From: Candidatus Heimdallarchaeota archaeon LC_3
Lineage (GTDB): Archaea > Asgardarchaeota > Heimdallarchaeia > Hodarchaeales > LC-3
Direction: 5' to 3'
Length of the DNA stretch: 22,292 nucleotides
Assembly (NCBI GenBank): GCA_001940645.1
Contig: MDVS01000051.1
Location: 1 to 22,292 of the forward strand
Under the pieces are notes generated by a model. The model did no database searches, was not told the DNA's origin, and was given only the letters and a program-made list of their open reading frames with translations. Within the stretch, counting starts at the first letter, position 1. Every line of letters starts with the position of its first letter. Shown here in pieces: positions 1 through 7,548 of the stretch. The translations under genes were made by a program, and so were the position numbers.

Positions 1-877
1 GATCATAGTATTTTGGTAATTTAAACTTACTATTTATGATTCTTGACTCCAAATAGCCTATTCCAAAATATTTAGACTTATGTACATATACTCCAAGAGA
101 TGGATCGGTCGGATCACCTGTTTTTTCTAAGTTACGACCCGAATTGTAACTGAATAAAAAACGTGCATCCCAGATATCGACATTGTTATCGTAAAGCTGA
201 AATAGGTCACATTTCTGTTGTAATAATAGAAAATATTGTTTGATAGTATCAGGACCAAGATTTTTCAAGATTCGTAGATACTGAGTTTGTGAGGGTAAAT
301 GTTTATTCTCTACTCCACATTCTACTTGTAATTCTTCCCAATCTTCTAGAATATTTAAAAAACTTGAAAGAGTATTGATACCCAACCTTATTCGAACTAA
401 TTCCAGTCGAACAATATCTTCAACTTGACAATTCGTTGTAAAGATAGTAATACCTTGTAATTGTTGCCATGTGGTAAAAAAACTAAGATCAGCATCAAGG
501 AAAAGTTGATATAATGACCCCTGGTATCCAGAATTACTTTTTATTGCCTGTTGATCAACAAAAGGGATTGCAAAATCTTTTTTGAGCTTAGGATGGATAG
601 AATTGTAATGTCGATCATAGAAGGTTCGTTTCCGTCTTTCCTTTATGGAGTATTCTCTATTCTCAATAAATTCTATTAATAATCGTTGTTTATTCTTTAA
701 TCTCCGTTGTTTAGTCTTTCGTTTCTCTTCTGGAAATGGACGGTGAAAAAGATTTTGATATCGCTTTTTTCCTTCCTTTGTTCGACAATCAATGGTCTCA
801 TTGACCTGCAATCCAATAAAATCCAAAAGTATATATTGAACCAGTATCCGGATAGATGTGATGATTCTGTAGGGCAT
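1..877 (-). CDS. DDE-type transposase, partial (cut by window edge)
   Basis: This reading frame stays open from an ATG at 877 to the left edge (292 codons visible) and has no stop. The first ~110 residues are basic and Lys/Arg-rich, as in the DNA-binding part of many transposases. Residues ~230-280 contain DIWDARF, then GRN, then TGDPTDPS, then a Tyr/Gly-rich YFGIGYLES stretch. This resembles the region around the first catalytic Asp of IS4/IS1182-like DDE transposases, where a D-x-T/R-F strand is followed by a DPxxxxG...GY block; D234 or D237 would be the catalytic Asp. The second Asp and the Glu would lie outside the window, so intactness cannot be judged. The IS family is not assigned. It is co-directional with the main gene array and sits next to a hairpin and a broken ORF, which suits an insertion-prone boundary. 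Confidence 0.6.
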   Translation of the reverse strand, partial: MPYRIITSIRILVQYILLDFIGLQVNETIDCRTKEGKKRYQNLFHRPFPEEKRKTKQRRLKNKQRLLIEFIENREYSIKERRKRTFYDRHYNSIHPKLKKDFAIPFVDQQAIKSNSGYQGSLYQLFLDADLSFFTTWQQLQGITIFTTNCQVEDIVRLELVRIRLGINTLSSFLNILEDWEELQVECGVENKHLPSQTQYLRILKNLGPDTIKQYFLLLQQKCDLFQLYDNNVDIWDARFLFSYNSGRNLEKTGDPTDPSLGVYVHKSKYFGIGYLESRIINSKFKLPKYYD

Positions 878-895
878 TAATAGTCACCTGATACC

Positions 896-926
896 TTCAT
901 ACATTGTCTAACTCACAATGTATGAA
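896..926. repeat. Perfect 12-bp inverted repeat (hairpin) upstream of the transposase
   Basis: The arms TTCATACATTGT (896-907) and ACAATGTATGAA (915-926) are exact reverse complements around a 7-nt loop. The hairpin lies 19-49 nt upstream of the transposase ATG. It could be a subterminal structure of the insertion sequence, an operator, or a leader hairpin limiting transposase expression. The outer end of the element is not evident. Confidence 0.55.
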
Positions 927-1077
927 TTATCTGTTAAAAATTTTACTTAATAGGTATTTAAAAAGTTTTTGGGTGATTTTACCGAATCATCAACTTTTTC
1001 AGCAAAGGAGAGCAAAAATAAAAGATAATAGATCTCTATTTATCTGTTATAGAAGAAAAAAAGAATAATAATCAAAG

Positions 1078-1327
1078 ATGAAAAATCCTCACAAGTATTG
1101 AATCAAAGTTTCCACTTAAAAAAATAGATGAACATTTTAGAGAGGAATCTTTTCTTATTCCTCAAGAGAGGTTAGTCATCATTAAAAATATTCTTAATGA
1201 GTTTTCCCAATCGTTTCAATATTCGCTAACAGAAATTTCAATAAGACAAAGCGAATTTATGTTTATTAAGATATCTTTCAAAGAATTTGACCTTGAAATA
1301 AGTTTGACCTCAGTAGATGAAGAATAG
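1078..1327 (+). pseudogene. Small frameshifted ORF of unknown function, only plus-strand coding trace
   Basis: From 1082 to the TAG at 1325-1327 the plus strand encodes about 81 residues that read like a real small protein, with alternating charged and hydrophobic segments, a QERLVIIKNIL helix and an acidic end SVDEE. The frame has no usable start codon: it is preceded directly by TGA. An ATG at 1078 lies one frame away, just before a run of five A (1081-1085). Removing one A joins the ATG to the ORF and gives an 82-residue protein beginning MKILTSIESK. The simplest reading is a single-base indel in a homopolymer, either a real mutation or a sequencing/assembly error. Recoding or a 5' truncation are alternatives. 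A T6 stretch at 1351-1356 could end it. No family is recognised. Confidence 0.4.
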
Positions 1328-1365
1328 CTTTCCCGTAGGTAAATCTAATTTTTTCTTAGGGTTTC

Positions 1366-2640
1366 CTAAAATTCAACATAGGATAAATTAGTACCTTTCC
1401 AATAGATAAATCTATCGGGATTTATTTCAATTAACGTTCGGCTAAAAATAGGATTAATCCTCCATTGAGAAGGAATAAAAAGATTATATTTCTTATATTT
1501 CTCGATATATTCTGGATATTTCTTTTGAAATAATCTTCGTATTTGTAACATTTTCAAACCAAAAAAGAAAATCATAATAATACTTGTTAGCCAGTTGTAT
1601 CCATAAACGCGAGCTTTTCCTTGAATCAATACACCACTACTCTTGTTTATAGATACAAGATTACGATTATCTATACAGACTGCGAGTTTTTTATTTTTTC
1701 GTAAATTTTTTATTTTTTTGCTTTTTATTGAAGTGGCTAAAAATACATGACGTCCATCAAAGACATATAGAATTGGGGTTACATGTGGTGCATTATTATC
1801 TGATAAGGTACCTACATAAGCCAAATGAGAAGAATTGAGTAAATTTTTAATCTTTTGAGGAATTGCTTTGCCACTAAGTGATCGAAGGTGTAAGATGTTC
1901 ACGCTAGCAATTATAAAAGAGATAATAAGGTAAGCACATAACCCAATAAAAAGATATATGTCATAATAAACTAACGGAAGTAAGAAAAATCCTGCAATTA
2001 GCGCTAAATAATGATACAAATCAGCTTTTTCTAACTCTTTGATATTGAAGGGAGAAAAATGTTTTTTTAATTTTTTATCATTTAGATATCTTGAAAGTCG
2101 TAAATTTCTTTTTAATTGTACAATCATTACATAAGATGACAACCCTAATCGATAACAGATATCAAAGACGATTAAAAATAGATACATTAGTACTAAGGGT
2201 GGTAACGTGGTAGTTTGAAATTCCCTTTCTAAAATATTTATAAAATTTTCTGTTCCTGGAATTGGGGATGCCAATAAAAAAACGTAAGTTATTGTGCTCA
2301 GAACTACACCAAAAACTATTGATGAAGGGTGAAATAAATCTTCTAAATATTGGACAAGAAATTTTTTATTAATGAGATTAATACTTTCAATTTCTACGTT
2401 ACGCATTTTTTGTGCGTAGCTGAATATTCCTAAGGTCCAGAGTGAAATACTTATTGCAGCGAATATTCCAGCTATTAAGAAATATAAAGGAATGTCATAT
2501 AAGAAATATAACCCAATTCCCCAAACAAGATATAAAATTGTCAATAGAAAAACATTTTTTGGAGATTTAAACCGACTAAAAGGCCAGATTCCTTGAAAAA
2601 TCTGTTCTTGTAAAAAAGTATAAGGTTTATGAGGTTGCAT
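1366..2640 (-). CDS. Multi-TM protein fused to an FMN-binding split-barrel (PNPOx-like) domain
   Basis: The product is about 424 residues from the ATG at 2640. A TTG at 2670 would add ten residues but has no ribosome site; AGGAG lies only 2 nt before the ATG, so neither start is well supported. The first ~260 residues hold about six hydrophobic segments (near residues 30-50, 55-75, 105-125, 145-165, 205-225 and 230-250). Residues ~265-415 resemble the pyridoxamine-phosphate-oxidase-like split barrel that binds FMN or F420: HLAYVGTLSDNNAPHVTPI, then DGRHVFLAT, then KKIKNLRKNKKLAVCID. In that family such proteins are flavin reductases, oxidases or flavin/haem-binding proteins; the substrate here cannot be told. 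It follows the NrfD operon after a T-tract, so it may be separately transcribed. A soluble split barrel fused to a large membrane domain is unusual and could be a membrane flavoprotein in the electron-transfer set. Confidence 0.7.
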   Translation of the reverse strand: MQPHKPYTFLQEQIFQGIWPFSRFKSPKNVFLLTILYLVWGIGLYFLYDIPLYFLIAGIFAAISISLWTLGIFSYAQKMRNVEIESINLINKKFLVQYLEDLFHPSSIVFGVVLSTITYVFLLASPIPGTENFINILEREFQTTTLPPLVLMYLFLIVFDICYRLGLSSYVMIVQLKRNLRLSRYLNDKKLKKHFSPFNIKELEKADLYHYLALIAGFFLLPLVYYDIYLFIGLCAYLIISFIIASVNILHLRSLSGKAIPQKIKNLLNSSHLAYVGTLSDNNAPHVTPILYVFDGRHVFLATSIKSKKIKNLRKNKKLAVCIDNRNLVSINKSSGVLIQGKARVYGYNWLTSIIMIFFFGLKMLQIRRLFQKKYPEYIEKYKKYNLFIPSQWRINPIFSRTLIEINPDRFIYWKGTNLSYVEF

Positions 2641-2751
2641 TTCTCCTAGCTTCAAGAATTCGTTCTCCAAGAGATTTATTAGTTTTTTCTAGTGTAATAG
2701 AATCAATAAAATCAATAACCTAAATATCTTAGGGAAATTTATAGAACGAAG

Positions 2752-2761
2752 AAAAAAAAAA
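2752..2761 (-). terminator. T-tract terminator after the DOMON-FeS-NrfD operon
   Basis: Ten consecutive A on the plus strand (T10 on the coding strand) lie about 26 nt past the NrfD stop codon. A run of T without a strong hairpin is the usual archaeal intrinsic terminator. Its position would end the three-gene redox operon before the FMN-barrel gene. Confidence 0.6.
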
Positions 2762-2786
2762 TTAATACGCTTATTGATTTCGTTGT

Positions 2787-4097
2787 TTATTCTCGAGCTT
2801 TTTTCTCTTCTTCTTCGTGCATTTCCCATAAAGAGATTAAAGGAAATAATTTTGCAAATACAGCATAAAACAATATAAACCCTGCTGCTGCTGCAATAGT
2901 AATTGCCCACTCTACAGGACTAGGATTATAAATTGTCCATTCTTGGAGTACAAAAGGCCTTGCTAAAGCAGGAACTACTATAATAAATCTTTTAAGCCAC
3001 ATTCCACCTACAACAAGCATTGAGGCAATAACCATTGCCCATACAGCGTATTCACTTTCATATTTGATAGAAGCTACTAAAACCATTATTCCTGGTACTA
3101 CCATCCCTAAAACAATGAATATCCAGAAGTAAAGTGAGTATTCTCCAAGGAATAAAGCCCCTAATAATTCCATATCCTCAAGACCTCCTCGATAGAAGGA
3201 TGTAAAATATTCTGTTATTGTAAAGTAGAGATACATCAAGAAAAACACAAATAGTAAATAACCTAAATTTCTAAATTGTCTATACGTAATTAATGATTCA
3301 AAATGATATATTTTTCGCAAAATACCCACTGCAATAATAATAGCGGCAATTCCGGAATAAATTGCTCCAATAACAAAATATGGTCCAAAAATTGTACTAT
3401 GCCATCCTACTCTATATGTGACTGCAAAAATAAAAGCAATCACGGTATGACAGGTAATAGCTATAGGTACTAGGATTATTGTCATAATACTAATTGACTT
3501 TACAAGTTTCCTTTTTTGTTCTTTGTTTCCATTCCAACCCAAGGCAAGAATTGTGTATAAATTTCCTCTTAATGTTCCTCTAAACTTATCTCTTAAAAAA
3601 GCTATATCTGGTATTAAAGGGATATAGAGAAAGATCAAAGATCCAGCTAAATAAGTCGAAACTGAAATAAAATCCCAAAATAGTGGGGATTGTAATCTTC
3701 CACTAAATGGCACTAGTAAAATTCTTTCAGGTTTACCGATATCAATAAGAATCATGGAAAAACCAACTAGAATGCCAACTACTGTGATTATTTCTGCCAT
3801 ACGTGTTAATGGTGTTCTCCATCCCGCTTGTGTGAGTCGGAGTACAGCTGAAATTAAAGTTCCGGAATAAGAAATTCCTATAAAAAATATAAAATTTGAG
3901 ATATACAATCCCCAGAAAACTCTGTCATTAAGTCCAGTAACACCTAATCCTCCTTGTAATTGGTAAAACCATGCTATGGCCCCAACACCAATAATTCCAA
4001 CTAAAATTGTTACAAGAATTATATATTTGGTACTAAAACTTGTCAATGGTTTTAAAACAATATCATCGATTGATTCATTCTTTTCATACATCTTCAT
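2787..4097 (-). CDS. NrfD/PsrC-family membrane quinone-interacting subunit
   Basis: This is a polytopic membrane protein of about 436 residues, with eight to ten hydrophobic helices, of the NrfD/PsrC/ActC/HmeB family. These subunits exchange electrons between the quinone pool and an outer-face Fe-S subunit. Diagnostic stretches are ISYSGTLISAVLRLTQAGWR, RMAEIITVVG, IDIGKPER followed by LQSPLFWDF, and an IPLIPDIAFLRD loop. A longer frame would start inside the upstream Fe-S gene. The ATG at 4097, with GAGG just upstream and 10 nt after the Fe-S stop, is preferred; a second ATG at 4091 has better spacing to GAGG. The tail is charged (EEEEKKARE) and probably cytoplasmic. Position right after a Tat-type four-cluster Fe-S subunit is the classic arrangement. 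No molybdopterin catalytic gene is adjacent, so whether it works as a reductase, a quinone oxidase or an ACIII-like module is open. Confidence 0.85.
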   Translation of the reverse strand: MKMYEKNESIDDIVLKPLTSFSTKYIILVTILVGIIGVGAIAWFYQLQGGLGVTGLNDRVFWGLYISNFIFFIGISYSGTLISAVLRLTQAGWRTPLTRMAEIITVVGILVGFSMILIDIGKPERILLVPFSGRLQSPLFWDFISVSTYLAGSLIFLYIPLIPDIAFLRDKFRGTLRGNLYTILALGWNGNKEQKRKLVKSISIMTIILVPIAITCHTVIAFIFAVTYRVGWHSTIFGPYFVIGAIYSGIAAIIIAVGILRKIYHFESLITYRQFRNLGYLLFVFFLMYLYFTITEYFTSFYRGGLEDMELLGALFLGEYSLYFWIFIVLGMVVPGIMVLVASIKYESEYAVWAMVIASMLVVGGMWLKRFIIVVPALARPFVLQEWTIYNPSPVEWAITIAAAAGFILFYAVFAKLFPLISLWEMHEEEEKKARE

Positions 4098-4107
4098 TAC
4101 CTCTTTT

Positions 4108-5046
4108 TCACCATATATTGTTTTTCCTATAACTTGGAGGAAGATAAAATACTGAGGGTCTAGTACCTTCATCTTCTTTGAATCTATATGCTCCTTTTGC
4201 TTCTAAAATCTTGTTTAGTTCCAATATTTCTTCTCCATTAGTAATTGCATCTTCATTTAAATTTCCAAAATATAATGCTCCCTGAGGACATGCTTGAACA
4301 CAGTGAGGGAGAGCACCCTTAACAACTTGATGTAAACAATAATCACATTTTGTAACAGTACCTCTAGTATGATATAAAAGGTGCTCTGGTCTATAATCTT
4401 CAGCACTGCTCTTAGCATTTTCTTCTTTATTTGGTTCATTATACCAAAAGAATCTAGTTTCATAGGGACATCCTGCCATGCAGATTCGACATCCAATACA
4501 TGTTTTGTGATTTATTAAGACAGTTCCGTCTTTTCGGATGAATGTTGCACCTGTTGGACAAACATGTTCACAGGGTGGATCTTGACAGTTTTGACAAGGT
4601 TTGGGAAAAAAGTAAGGAGGAGTATGCGGATTATCCTGCAATTTGTAGACGTTAATCCAATATTGTGGAGGATTAGCCTTCAAAAAGTTATGGCTTGACC
4701 TGCAGGCAAATACACATCGTGGTTTTTCGTCCTTTATAATATCTAAAACACTTTTCTCGTCATTTTTGGATTCGTCAAAAATATTTGAATAATCAATTTC
4801 AGATTGAGATTCACATCCATCACATTTCGCGAGATCGATGACAAACCCCCAATGATTTTTTGGATCGTCAGGAATTTCTATCTTAACTTGATTAGAAGAA
4901 CTCAGCCTTTCTTGTGAAGACAATCTAGGACTAGCATTATTTCCTAAGGATAAGATTGAACCGCCAATGATAGTAGCACCTGTTCCTATTAATATGGTTT
5001 TAATAAAATTTCTTCGCGTTTTATCATTTAATTTATCTGAATTCAT
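4108..5046 (-). CDS. Tat-exported 4x[4Fe-4S] electron-transfer protein (NrfC/PsrB/HmeA-like)
   Basis: The product has 312 residues. The N-terminus carries a twin-arginine signal (RRNFIK at 11-16) followed by a hydrophobic Gly/Ile segment, so export as a folded protein is expected. Sixteen Cys fit four [4Fe-4S] clusters: C75/C78/C111/C115, C151/C154/C159/C163 (PCQNCQDPPCEHVCP), C183/C186/C189/C193 (CIGCRICMAGC), and C234/C237/C249/C253. This is the pattern of the electron-wire subunits that pair with NrfD-type membrane proteins. The first motif is odd: 32 residues, rich in Asp/Glu/Lys, separate its second and third Cys, where two are usual. The start is firm: GGAGG lies 8 nt upstream, and the preceding gene's TAA abuts the ATG. 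The tatA/tatC cluster lies just upstream in the array, consistent with the Tat route. Confidence 0.9.
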   Translation of the reverse strand: MNSDKLNDKTRRNFIKTILIGTGATIIGGSILSLGNNASPRLSSQERLSSSNQVKIEIPDDPKNHWGFVIDLAKCDGCESQSEIDYSNIFDESKNDEKSVLDIIKDEKPRCVFACRSSHNFLKANPPQYWINVYKLQDNPHTPPYFFPKPCQNCQDPPCEHVCPTGATFIRKDGTVLINHKTCIGCRICMAGCPYETRFFWYNEPNKEENAKSSAEDYRPEHLLYHTRGTVTKCDYCLHQVVKGALPHCVQACPQGALYFGNLNEDAITNGEEILELNKILEAKGAYRFKEDEGTRPSVFYLPPSYRKNNIW

Positions 5047-6342
5047 TTAATTATCCTCCATAACTTGTTCATCATTCTCTCTGATTTTAGATTTTTTCCT
5101 ATTAAATGGAATTTTTAACACTAGAATTACACAGTAAGAATATAATCCCCAAACGGAAAACAGTGCTAAATAGAACAAAACATCTCTTAACACCAATAAA
5201 TAAAATATCCCACCTTCACAACATTCGGATTCAATAGGGATAAATAGAATATCTCTAACTCTCTCTTCACTGAATTCTATATGACTAAAGAATATTTCAG
5301 TTGTTATTTGACTTTTCCGATAAATAATATCTAAGGAATCAACTTTTCCAATATATTCATTAAAAATAACACCAAATGTGACATTACCTCTTAAAATATC
5401 ATTACTATAATTTAATTCTGCTTTTCCAATATTATCCGTAGTTGCACTACCAATTATCAGTTCACCGAATTGAGTTTCCCTGAAAAAGTCGACAGACAGA
5501 TCAGTTATTGGATTTTGATTTTCATCTACAAGAATAGTAGATAAAGTGAAGTTTTTTCCTTGCTCTATCTCAGAAGGAGTACTAATTGAAATTTGGGTCT
5601 GATATACTTCCAAGGAAGGTCTAAAAAATAATTTCGTACTAGGATTTGAATGAAGCATTCCCACGTGGTTACTTATAGATGGATCAAACACATCATCTAA
5701 AGTTTCGTGATAAGTAAAGAAAAAATTATATGTATTATTAGTTTCCATAACAACATCCTCAGTATCTCCAGAATTCATTGGAATCTTAAATTCTAAAACT
5801 GTACTTGTTACATTTTCCGATGCTGCACAAGATAAGATATCCGATTGTGTATCTAAAGCTACAGGGTTGGTAATAACTGGCTGACCTATCGCATCTAAGC
5901 AATAATCCGTATTATTATTAGTAAATTCTCCCCCTATTATCATATTAGCTCCATTCATTCTATCACTACCTAGGCCGATAGCAATAAATCCTAATCCATT
6001 AGCTTCTATTGCAACACTGAGGTTAACTCCATTATGTTCCCAATGAGCTGTTAATCCAATAGCATCTGTATATGATTCTGTATATTCTCCAGGTGAAATA
6101 ATTCCATCAAAAATCACATTTGTGCTATTTTCATATATAAAGGGAACTGAAGTGTCATAAGTTATCGTTTGAATTTTTGATGTAACAATAACATTATTTG
6201 CTATGTTATTTGTACTCGTATCTTCAATGGATGTTACAGTATTATTAACAATATCTTCAAAAACAATTGGAGTAAAAATAAACATAGAAAACAATAAAAA
6301 AGCATATAAAGTCCGTTTGGATAAATAATTACCTTTTTTCAT
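5047..6342 (-). CDS. Surface-anchored DOMON-type haem b protein
   Basis: The product has 431 residues. It begins with a Sec-type signal or anchor (hydrophobic 12-28). Residues ~75-240 look like a DOMON/cytochrome b domain: FDGIISPGEY, then TAHWEHNGVNLSVAI, then GFIAIGLGSDRMNGANMIIG and a SNHVGMLH end. In the family a Met and a His ligate haem b; M129 or M134 and H226 or H231 are the candidates. C148/C172 may form a disulfide. Residues ~245-345 form a beta-sandwich (Ig/Big-like) stalk, and ~378-408 a C-terminal TM helix with a basic cytoplasmic tail. Many N-x-S/T sequons suggest a glycosylated outer-face protein. It is first in the operon with the Fe-S and NrfD genes and is probably their electron partner. 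C374-C375, next to the membrane, are unexplained. The start is ATG with no clear ribosome site. Confidence 0.75.
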   Translation of the reverse strand: MKKGNYLSKRTLYAFLLFSMFIFTPIVFEDIVNNTVTSIEDTSTNNIANNVIVTSKIQTITYDTSVPFIYENSTNVIFDGIISPGEYTESYTDAIGLTAHWEHNGVNLSVAIEANGLGFIAIGLGSDRMNGANMIIGGEFTNNNTDYCLDAIGQPVITNPVALDTQSDILSCAASENVTSTVLEFKIPMNSGDTEDVVMETNNTYNFFFTYHETLDDVFDPSISNHVGMLHSNPSTKLFFRPSLEVYQTQISISTPSEIEQGKNFTLSTILVDENQNPITDLSVDFFRETQFGELIIGSATTDNIGKAELNYSNDILRGNVTFGVIFNEYIGKVDSLDIIYRKSQITTEIFFSHIEFSEERVRDILFIPIESECCEGGIFYLLVLRDVLFYLALFSVWGLYSYCVILVLKIPFNRKKSKIRENDEQVMEDN

Positions 6343-6622
6343 GATTAATCTGAAGGAAAACCTAATGTGTTAATTGATAATACCTATTGCTCATGGATGA
6401 ATAAAGACTAAATAGATACTAATAGTAATAAAAAAGAAATTTCCAGTCCTAAAAAATCAATGAAAACATTTTTAGTAATTTTTCCAGTTTAGAAATAAGC
6501 AAGTTGATTTTAAGCTCTACCTACATCATTTTTCTTTAAAAAAATCCAAATGTGACTTGCTCATAATTTTAGTTCAAAACATAATTATTTGTTTTATTCA
6601 TTTTATGAATTATCAATTTAAT
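6343..6622. promoter_or_regulatory. Intergenic region: end of tat operon and promoter of the DOMON operon
   Basis: 280 nt without a gene. T7 on the minus strand (6538-6544) lies ~80 nt past tatC and could terminate the tat transcript. TGTAGGTAGAGC on the minus strand (6514-6525) resembles TAGGTAGACC found upstream of tatA and of the EB_dh-like gene, so it may be a shared control site. AT-rich stretches at 6380-6430 could supply a TATA box, but none stands out. Confidence 0.35.
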
Positions 6623-7498
6623 TTAAACATTAAATTCTCCAATACGATTTCCAATTGATTTTAGTGACCTTTTTTCCTTCATTCTTTTATAAAATTCAGT
6701 CCTTTCAATTTTATAGGCTAAATTTATAGTTATTTCATATAAAAAAACTAAGGGTACACTTAAAATTAACATTGATATAGGACTGGGATCAGGAGTGATA
6801 ATGGCAGTTATTCCCATAAGCCCTATTATTATGTGCCTTCTTCTTGTTCTTAAAGATTCACTGCTTAACAAATTAAATAAAACTAAACTTAAAAGAAAGA
6901 GCGGATATGTAAATAATATTCCAGTAGCTATCACACTCCAAAAAAAGAATTCTACAACCGTGTTTAAGTTATAATATTGAACTAAATACTGAAAATCTAG
7001 TGTTTCTCCAATTCCTACCAATGACTGAAAAACAATTGGCATAATATAAAATCCAATCAACGCTCCAATAATAAATAATAAAGTTGCGAATAAAACAAGA
7101 TTTCTAATGAATTCTTTTTCTTCCTCATAAAGACCAGGTTTTAGAAAAATATATAATTGCCAAATTATGAATGGATAATTAAATGCAAATGATGTAATAA
7201 TACCAAGCTCTATGTAAGCTATAATAACGGCCATTGGTGAACCTATAATCAATGCAAATTGATTAATAGATATTTTAGACGTTGACCAATTCAAAATCCA
7301 TTCTAATTCGACAATTACAAGAGGTTTGTAATTTTCTAGAGAAAAATTGCCTTTGATAAACTCATAAGGTAAAAAAATTATTATCATTGTCGATATAATG
7401 AAAACAACTATAATTAATCTGATTCTGATATATAATTCTTGTGAATGATTAATCACGTTTTCGCTTATTAAACCTTCAAAATTATCACTACTGAACAT
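6623..7498 (-). CDS. tatC: Twin-arginine translocase subunit TatC
   Basis: This is the TatC core of the Tat export machine, which recognises the RR signal of folded proteins. The ~291-residue product has six hydrophobic segments and family landmarks: HSQELYIRIR before TM1 (the H-x-x-E-L-R-x-R motif), YPFIIWQLYIFLKPGLYEEEKEF (P-x-x-x-Y/WQ...FxxPGLxxxE), and TPDPSP before the TM near residues 240-260. The ATG at 7498 is chosen over a TTG 12 nt upstream; a weak GGT lies about 8 nt before it. Its cytoplasmic tail is basic. It is last in the tatA-unknown-tatC operon. The likely client is the Fe-S protein encoded ~1.6 kb downstream. Confidence 0.92.
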   Translation of the reverse strand: MFSSDNFEGLISENVINHSQELYIRIRLIIVVFIISTMIIIFLPYEFIKGNFSLENYKPLVIVELEWILNWSTSKISINQFALIIGSPMAVIIAYIELGIITSFAFNYPFIIWQLYIFLKPGLYEEEKEFIRNLVLFATLLFIIGALIGFYIMPIVFQSLVGIGETLDFQYLVQYYNLNTVVEFFFWSVIATGILFTYPLFLLSLVLFNLLSSESLRTRRRHIIIGLMGITAIITPDPSPISMLILSVPLVFLYEITINLAYKIERTEFYKRMKEKRSLKSIGNRIGEFNV

Positions 7499-7548
7499 AA
7501 TATTTACCAAAATTGATTATAAGTCAATTGCTTAAGATTTTTTTTAAT

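Noticed and set aside
2641..2670. TTG at 2670 as start of the FMN-barrel membrane protein
   Set aside because: No ribosome site precedes it. The ATG at 2640 has AGGAG upstream, though closer than usual, and begins just before the conserved-looking sequence; the choice is not certain.
2689..2910. A 73-codon minus-strand frame over the end of the NrfD gene
   Set aside because: It overlaps the well-supported NrfD coding end in another frame and reads like translated low-complexity AT-rich DNA.
4257..4496. A 79-codon frame within the Fe-S protein gene
   Set aside because: It is an out-of-frame reading of the Cys-rich coding region; the 16-Cys frame is clearly the real one.
5200..5225. Adjacent Cys pair (ECCEGG) of the DOMON protein as a haem c or metal site
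   Set aside because: There is no following His and no C-x-x-C-H or C-x-C-H pattern; it may be a disulfide or lipid site but nothing supports a cofactor.
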